This document shows positions 14,513-18,219 of a stretch of DNA of 18,219 bases, in pieces. The notes under the pieces were generated by a model. It saw only the letters and a list, made by a program, of their open reading frames with translations, was not told the DNA's origin and made no database searches. The DNA comes from CAG-1782 sp964418255 (GTDB lineage: Bacteria > Bacillota > Clostridia > Christensenellales > DTU072): positions 1-18,219 of the forward strand of contig CAYQKV010000017.1 of NCBI GenBank assembly GCA_964418255.1, written 5' to 3'. The position numbers and the translations under genes are program-made. Numbering within the stretch: position 1 is the first letter of the stretch; each line of letters opens with the position of its first letter.

Positions 14513-14959
14513 CTATCTGTCGTCCGTTCTCCCGAGAAGATAATCTATCGAGACCTTGAAAGTTTCCGAAAGCACGACCAGATTGACTAATGACGGCGTA
14601 TAATTTTTGTTCTTCCAGTTTGTGGTATAACTCGTCGTAATATGCAATTTTTGCGCGATGGCATAATCCGTCAAATTCTTTTCTTCTTTTAATTTTTGAT
14701 ACCTTGTTAAAAAATTTTCTTCGGTTTCCGCTCTTAAAAAATAAGAATTATTCGTTCTTCCCAAAAGATACTCGACCGAAATGTCGAAATAATCGGCAAT
14801 TCTTACTAAAATAGCCGTTCTCGGCACAACTCCGAATTCGCTAATTTTAACAAAGACGTTATAATCTATATTTAAGAGTTTTGGTATTTCCGATTTTTTA
14901 CAGTCTAACTCTGCTGTAAGTTCCAAAAATCTACGTTTGAATTTCTCCGATTGTTCCAT
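14513..14959 (-). CDS. Transcriptional regulator with two XRE-type HTH domains
   Basis: A 148-residue protein from ATG 14959. Residues about 10-68 and 85-145 each look like a lambda-repressor-type helix-turn-helix, and each ends in the same motif: VEYLLGRTN (62-70) and IDYLLGRTDD (138-147). The second domain has the clearer HTH (YAIAQKLHITTSYTTNWKN). An in-frame TTG at 14989 could add ten residues; neither start has a good ribosome site. It is AT-rich and diverges from the SLOG gene, so it probably represses itself and that gene. No protease, effector or oligomerisation domain is apparent. Confidence 0.8.
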   Translation of the reverse strand: MEQSEKFKRRFLELTAELDCKKSEIPKLLNIDYNVFVKISEFGVVPRTAILVRIADYFDISVEYLLGRTNNSYFLRAETEENFLTRYQKLKEEKNLTDYAIAQKLHITTSYTTNWKNKNYTPSLVNLVVLSETFKVSIDYLLGRTDDR

Positions 14960-14987
14960 AATTGCAATGGTACAATTTATTATTTCC

Positions 14988-15039
14988 AAAATAGCTAATT
15001 TATAATTATAAAATAGCTTGATTTTTGTTAAAAGATAGC
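14988..15039. repeat. Three direct repeats at 22-bp spacing, likely operator of the XRE/SLOG pair
   Basis: AAAATAGCT occurs at 14988-14996 and again at 15010-15018. A third copy with one mismatch, AAGATAGC, lies at 15032-15039. The shared TAGC cores start at 14992, 15014 and 15036, exactly 22 bp apart, about two helical turns, so all three face the same side of the DNA. They lie across the -35, spacer and start region of the regulator promoter. Copy 2 touches the -35 of the SLOG promoter and copy 3 lies in its spacer. Confidence 0.55.
15005..15032 (-). promoter_or_regulatory. Candidate promoter of the XRE regulator gene
   Basis: On the minus strand TTTAAC (15032-15027) is 16 bp from a perfect TATAAT (15010-15005). 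Transcription would start near 14998, inside or next to the first 22-bp-phased repeat. Confidence 0.55.
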
Positions 15040-15047
15040 GTTATAAT
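15018..15047 (+). promoter_or_regulatory. Candidate promoter of the SLOG gene
   Basis: TTGATT (15018-15023) is 18 bp from a perfect TATAAT (15042-15047). The leader of about 25 nt contains AAGGA before ATG 15078. It overlaps the divergent regulator promoter and the phased repeats. Confidence 0.55.
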
Positions 15048-15077
15048 AATTTTATTATCAATGAAGGAAAAATTATT

Positions 15078-15584
15078 ATGATAAAATCTTGTTGTTGCAC
15101 GGGTCACCGTCCTAAAAATTTTCCGTTTGAGTATGACATTGACAAACAAAAACACGCAGTATACTTAATGCAATTAGAACAAAAAATAATAATTGCTCTC
15201 GATAAATATGGGATAACAAATTTTATTTCGGGTATGGCATTAGGCGTTGATTTGGACTTTGCGGAAATTGTTTTGAATTTGCGCAAAAAATATTCCATTA
15301 CATTAGAGTGCGCTTTACCCTGCCCCGACCAAACTCTGAAATGGAAAGAGAAAGACAAATTGCGGTATAATACCATATTAAAAGCCGCAAATATAATTAA
15401 CGTTGTTTCGGAACGATATACCTACGAATGTATGTTCAAACGCAACTGTTATATGGTAGACAAAAGCGATTTGGTAATCGCAGTATTTAACGGATTGAAA
15501 AAAGGCGGAACTTGGCACACAATTAACTATGCCGAAATGCAAAATAAGTATATTGAATTCGTAGAACTTTGTAACATCAACTAA
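15078..15584 (+). CDS. SLOG-superfamily protein, DUF1273-like
   Basis: A 168-residue protein with a Rossmann-like SLOG fold. Visible motifs: CTGHRP near the N-terminus (7-12), FISGMALGVDLDFAE (49-63), a LECALPCPDQTLKW stretch (76-89), and KSDLVIAVFNGLKKGG (129-144) followed by TWHTINYA. SLOG domains are thought to bind nucleotide-derived ligands and occur in stress and conflict systems as well as in DprA and LOG proteins. There is no fused effector domain. AAGGA precedes ATG 15078. It is paired with a divergent double-XRE regulator, and both are clearly AT-richer than their neighbours, suggesting acquisition. The ligand and role are unknown. Confidence 0.82.
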   Translation: MIKSCCCTGHRPKNFPFEYDIDKQKHAVYLMQLEQKIIIALDKYGITNFISGMALGVDLDFAEIVLNLRKKYSITLECALPCPDQTLKWKEKDKLRYNTILKAANIINVVSERYTYECMFKRNCYMVDKSDLVIAVFNGLKKGGTWHTINYAEMQNKYIEFVELCNIN

Positions 15585-15593
15585 AAAATAGTT

Positions 15594-15642
15594 CTATTGA
15601 CCAAAATCAAATATTTTTCAATTTTGGTCAATAGATTTTTTT
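15594..15642 (+). terminator. Rho-independent terminator after the SLOG gene
   Basis: A perfect 14-bp stem, CTATTGACCAAAAT (15594-15607) with ATTTTGGTCAATAG (15621-15634), has a 13-nt loop and is followed by a run of Ts. It begins 10 nt after the stop codon. Confidence 0.85.
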
Positions 15643-15770
15643 GAGCGGCATATATAGTCGGTCTATTGGTTTTCGTTCCGACATAGGTAGGTCTTTGGTC
15701 GTCTGCGCCCGTATCGGGAAATTTGTCGTCGTCCCGCAAGTTTAACCGTATATTTATTGCAATTTTCTTT
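15643..15770. other. Intergenic stretch with no supported gene, possible gene remnant or interspersed element
   Basis: This lies between two terminators. It has no ATG-started ORF with a ribosome site, but is GC-richer than the island on its left. Read on the minus strand it stays open from about 15780 to a TAG at 15583-15581 with a coding-like composition, including DDDKFPDTGADDQRPTYVG, but no start codon. The plus strand is also open for about 35 codons (ending ...CARIGKFVVVPQV). Neither can be called a gene. Confidence 0.3.
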
Positions 15771-15773
15771 TGC

Positions 15774-15830
15774 GCGCAAAAAAAGACCGAAACGTTGTTT
15801 GTTTCACGTATTCGGTCTTTTATTTTTTTG
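15774..15830 (-). terminator. Bidirectional terminator hairpin between SLOG gene and surface-protein gene
   Basis: AAAAGACCGAA (15781-15791) pairs perfectly with TTCGGTCTTTT (15811-15821) over a 19-nt loop. T-runs follow on both strands. It lies about 40 nt past the stop of the surface-protein gene, so it most likely ends that transcript. Confidence 0.75.
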
Positions 15831-15861
15831 TTTTGTCGGAAATACAGTCCTTAATTATAGT

Positions 15862-18219
15862 TTATAAATTCCGAACTTTGCTTTTTATCATCTTTTTGTA
15901 TACGACAAATCCTACTCCGCCCAAAATGAGCAACGCTCCTATGATAATGGGTATCAACCACAGCAGGTTAAACGGTTTCTTTTCGGACCCTTCGTCGACA
16001 AAGATAAATTCCGACAGTTTATCGGTATTTACCACTGCGTAGTTTCCTTCCACGCTGTACTCCATATCCGTTGCGGTTTCTCCGTGCAAATGGAATACCT
16101 TAAACTTTTTATCTTTCAAATCCTCGCTTATGCGCAAACGAATAGTTAACGTTCCGTCGGGCTGAACGCTCACGCCGTCGCTCTCTAACTTTACGTCATA
16201 CGCAAGTTTGATTTCGCCGCCCACCGTGTTCAGTAAAGTTGCATATTGCGCAAAATTTTCCTTTTGAATTACCGTTACGACAAGGTCTATATCGGATGCT
16301 AAACCGTTCGGCGCAGATACGATTACTTCGTCCTCGTCACTCTCTTCGTTTTTCCCGACAAGCTGTGCGACGCGTTTAGCCGTCTGTCTCGTTTCTGCGT
16401 GCTCTCCGTTGTGAGCGCATACGCGCGTTTCTTCGCCGAACTCCTCTATCGTGGCTTGCTTTGTTACCGTCCATTCTCCCCAGTCGTGTCCGAGCGCGGC
16501 GATTTCTTCATAAGTCGTATGGTCGCAACGCGAACAGATATCATACGCGTTCCAGCCTGCTTCCGTACACGTTGCCGCTTTTCCGTCGTGGTGAACAAGG
16601 TCGTGTCCGATAGCGTTCGTTTGGTTTACTTGTTTTACTTGCGCAATAAACGCGGGGTTTGTAAACGTTGCCGTCAACGTATCGTAACCGCCCTCGGTAC
16701 AGATAGGATAAGTCGTTACCGAAACAGCGACGACCGTTTCGCTTTCTTTGTGGCTGTCATCACGCGCACAAACGCGCTCGGCAGTACAGTTATTCCCTTC
16801 CCACGTATAAGTTGCCGCTCCGAAAGAGTGCCCTAACGCTTCTATTTCTTCATACGTCGTGTAATCGCAACGCGAACAGGTAACGTGAGCATTCCAGCCG
16901 ACTTCCGTACAGGTAGCCGCTTTCGCATCGTGGCTTACTTCGTCGTGTCCGAGCGCTTCTATTACCGTTACTTCGGATTTTTCTTCACAACGGGTACAAT
17001 GTTTGGATTTGCTTCCCGGAGTTGTACAGGTCGCCTCGGTATCCACCGTAAATTCTTCTTCATAGTCGTGCCCGAGCGCCGCGATTTCTTCATACGTCGT
17101 ATGGTCGCAACGCGAACAGGTGACGTACGCGTTCCAACCTATTTCGGTACAGGTTGCAACTTTCGCCGCGTGAGCTACTTCGTCGTGTCCGAGCGCGGCG
17201 ATTTCTACTTTTGTCGTATAATCGCAACGCGAACAGGTAACGTACGCGTTCCAACCGCCTTCGGTGCAAGTCGCCGCTTTCCCTTCGTGAGCTATTTCGT
17301 CGTGTCCGAGCGCTTCTATTTCCGTTACTTCGGATTTTTCTTCACAACGCGCGCAGTGCTTCGACTTGCTTCCCGCAGTTGTGCAAGTCGCTTCGGTATC
17401 CACCGTAAATTCGTCTTCGTAGTCGTGTCCGAGCGCGGCGATTTCTTCATACGTCGTATAATCGCAACGCGAACAGGTAACGTACGCGTTCCAGCCGACT
17501 TCCGTACAGGTAGCAGCTTTCGCATCGTGGCTTACTTCGTCGTGTCCGAGCGCTTCTATTTCCGTTACTTCGGATTTTTCTTCACAACGGGTACAATGTT
17601 TGGATTTGCTTCCCGGAGTTGTACAGGTCGCCTCGGTATCCACCGTAAATTCTTCTTCATAGTCGTGCCCGAGCGCCGCGATTTCTTCATACGTACTGTG
17701 GTCGCAACGCGAACAGGTGACGTACGCGTTCCACCCACCTTCGGTGCAAGTCGCCGCTTTTGCTTCGTGGCTTACTTCGTCGTGTCCGAGCGCGGCTTTC
17801 TCAACTTTCGTCGTATAATCGCAAAGCGTGCAAGCTTCGTATGCGTCCCAGCCTACTTCCGTGCAGGTAGCCGATTTCGCCTCGTATTGCCACACTGTAT
17901 GCCCTGCCGCAATTTTCAATTCTTCCGCTGTCTTTTCAGCGCCGCTTATAAAATCTTTGTTGCATACCGAACAATGGTCGTGCGCAAGCACGCCGTCCGT
18001 AGTACAGGTTTTGTTTATCTGCGCTACCGAACTTAAAGTGTGACTTGCAGGAATTTTAAGCTCTTCCGCTGTCTTTTCAGCGCCGCTTATAAAATCTTTG
18101 TTGCACACCGAACAATGGTCGTGCGCAAGCACGCCGTCCGTAGTACAGGTTTTGTTTATCTGCGCTACCGAACTTAAAGTGTGACTTGCAGGAATTTTAA
18201 GCTCCTCCGCCGTCTTTTC
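15862..18219 (-). CDS. Cys-repeat cell-surface protein with C-terminal membrane anchor, N-terminus off window
   Basis: 785 residues are visible and the frame is open at the right edge, so the true start lies outside; the internal GTG at 18132 is not taken as the start. The protein is mostly tandem repeats. First come 47-residue units (HDHCSVCNKDFISGAEKTAEEL and following). Then come about seven 'A' units of 39-42 residues (pattern ATCTExGWNAYVTCSRCD, ending ALGHD) interleaved with three 'B' units (ATCTTPGSKSKHCTRCEEKSE). Each unit has one Cys plus a CxxC pair, which may bind metal or form disulfides. A non-repeat beta-rich region (about the last 190 residues) precedes a membrane span (LLWLIPIIIGALLILGGVGF) and a basic tail, so the repeats are probably extracellular. 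No LPxTG signal is seen. Similar repeats occur in large surface proteins of gut Clostridia. The function may be adhesion, but this is inference. Confidence 0.85.
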   Translation of the reverse strand, partial: EKTAEELKIPASHTLSSVAQINKTCTTDGVLAHDHCSVCNKDFISGAEKTAEELKIPASHTLSSVAQINKTCTTDGVLAHDHCSVCNKDFISGAEKTAEELKIAAGHTVWQYEAKSATCTEVGWDAYEACTLCDYTTKVEKAALGHDEVSHEAKAATCTEGGWNAYVTCSRCDHSTYEEIAALGHDYEEEFTVDTEATCTTPGSKSKHCTRCEEKSEVTEIEALGHDEVSHDAKAATCTEVGWNAYVTCSRCDYTTYEEIAALGHDYEDEFTVDTEATCTTAGSKSKHCARCEEKSEVTEIEALGHDEIAHEGKAATCTEGGWNAYVTCSRCDYTTKVEIAALGHDEVAHAAKVATCTEIGWNAYVTCSRCDHTTYEEIAALGHDYEEEFTVDTEATCTTPGSKSKHCTRCEEKSEVTVIEALGHDEVSHDAKAATCTEVGWNAHVTCSRCDYTTYEEIEALGHSFGAATYTWEGNNCTAERVCARDDSHKESETVVAVSVTTYPICTEGGYDTLTATFTNPAFIAQVKQVNQTNAIGHDLVHHDGKAATCTEAGWNAYDICSRCDHTTYEEIAALGHDWGEWTVTKQATIEEFGEETRVCAHNGEHAETRQTAKRVAQLVGKNEESDEDEVIVSAPNGLASDIDLVVTVIQKENFAQYATLLNTVGGEIKLAYDVKLESDGVSVQPDGTLTIRLRISEDLKDKKFKVFHLHGETATDMEYSVEGNYAVVNTDKLSEFIFVDEGSEKKPFNLLWLIPIIIGALLILGGVGFVVYKKMIKSKVRNL
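16850..17750 (-). repeat. Higher-order 597-bp repeat within the surface-protein gene
   Basis: About 300 bp at 16850-17150 recurs almost unchanged at 17447-17747, an offset of 597 bp (199 codons, five repeat units). It corresponds to an A-B-A block copied as one piece. Differences are scattered single bases, such as ATTACCGTT against ATTTCCGTT. This points to recent segmental duplication or gene conversion. Confidence 0.75.
17913..18219 (-). repeat. 141-bp tandem repeat encoding 47-residue units, continuing off window
   Basis: Equivalent positions fall at 17921, 18062 and 18203, a period of exactly 141 bp. The two complete copies are nearly identical (a visible difference is GCATACC against GCACACC), and a third is cut by the window edge. 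The unit is in frame with the surface-protein gene. Confidence 0.85.

Noticed and set aside
14513..15584. Toxin-antitoxin or abortive-infection system
   Set aside because: The SLOG protein has no effector or toxin domain and the genes are divergent rather than a tandem operon. A defence role cannot be supported from the sequence alone.
16885..18036. A 383-codon plus-strand open frame with repeated VVSERGDFF-type segments
   Set aside because: It is the antisense shadow of the repeat-rich surface protein. It stays open because the repeat units are multiples of three.
16850..18219. CRISPR-like regularly spaced repeats
   Set aside because: The repeats are contiguous in-frame protein-coding units without unique spacers, and there are no cas genes.

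Overview
The window looks like chromosome from a member of the Clostridia, probably an uncultured gut-type lineage. Supporting signs are a CdaA-type diadenylate cyclase, a DUF3343 (Se/S carrier-like) protein, a DUF1538 transporter with PII partners, a COG2509 flavoprotein, a DUF1015 protein and a Cys-repeat surface protein, with moderate GC and strong GGAGG-type ribosome sites. The taxonomic guess rests on gene content only.

Layout. (1) 1-2328, minus strand: a COG2509 FAD-dependent protein translationally coupled (ATGA overlap) to a bifunctional NAD(P)HX epimerase/dehydratase that runs off the left edge. (2) 2542-5786, plus strand: a tight operon of a two-domain DUF1538 membrane protein, two different PII-like proteins and a PflX-like radical SAM protein. 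(3) 7543-5768, minus strand: a cysteine desulfurase-like enzyme followed by two small unknown proteins, the last very Met/Gly-rich. This operon converges on the previous one with a 19-bp overlap of 3' ends. (4) 7623-7841, plus strand: a DUF3343 protein diverging from the desulfurase. (5) 7970-13149, plus strand: holA, a six-span membrane protein, the diadenylate cyclase cdaA, a DUF1015 protein and aspartate kinase, closed by a good terminator. (6) 14418-13249, minus strand: an MFS transporter. (7) About 14420-15640: a visibly AT-richer island with a double-XRE regulator divergent from a SLOG/DUF1273 protein. The short spacer carries three copies of an 8-bp element exactly 22 bp apart, lying over both predicted promoters. 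(8) 18219-15862, minus strand: the C-terminal part of a large surface protein made of Cys-rich tandem repeats and ending in a membrane anchor.

How the parts may work together. The DUF1538/PII/PII operon looks like a transporter with its own pair of PII-type sensors. The XRE/SLOG pair looks like a small self-regulated, possibly horizontally acquired nucleotide-sensing module. The desulfurase and DUF3343 pair suggests sulfur or selenium handling. The holA-cdaA-aspartokinase run is mostly housekeeping, but cdaA lacks its usual cdaR and glmM partners.

Several transcript-leading genes (DUF1538, holA, MFS) have no Shine-Dalgarno and a -10-like box 11-15 nt before the start codon. This suggests leaderless or nearly leaderless mRNAs. 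No tRNA, rRNA, CRISPR array or insertion sequence was seen.
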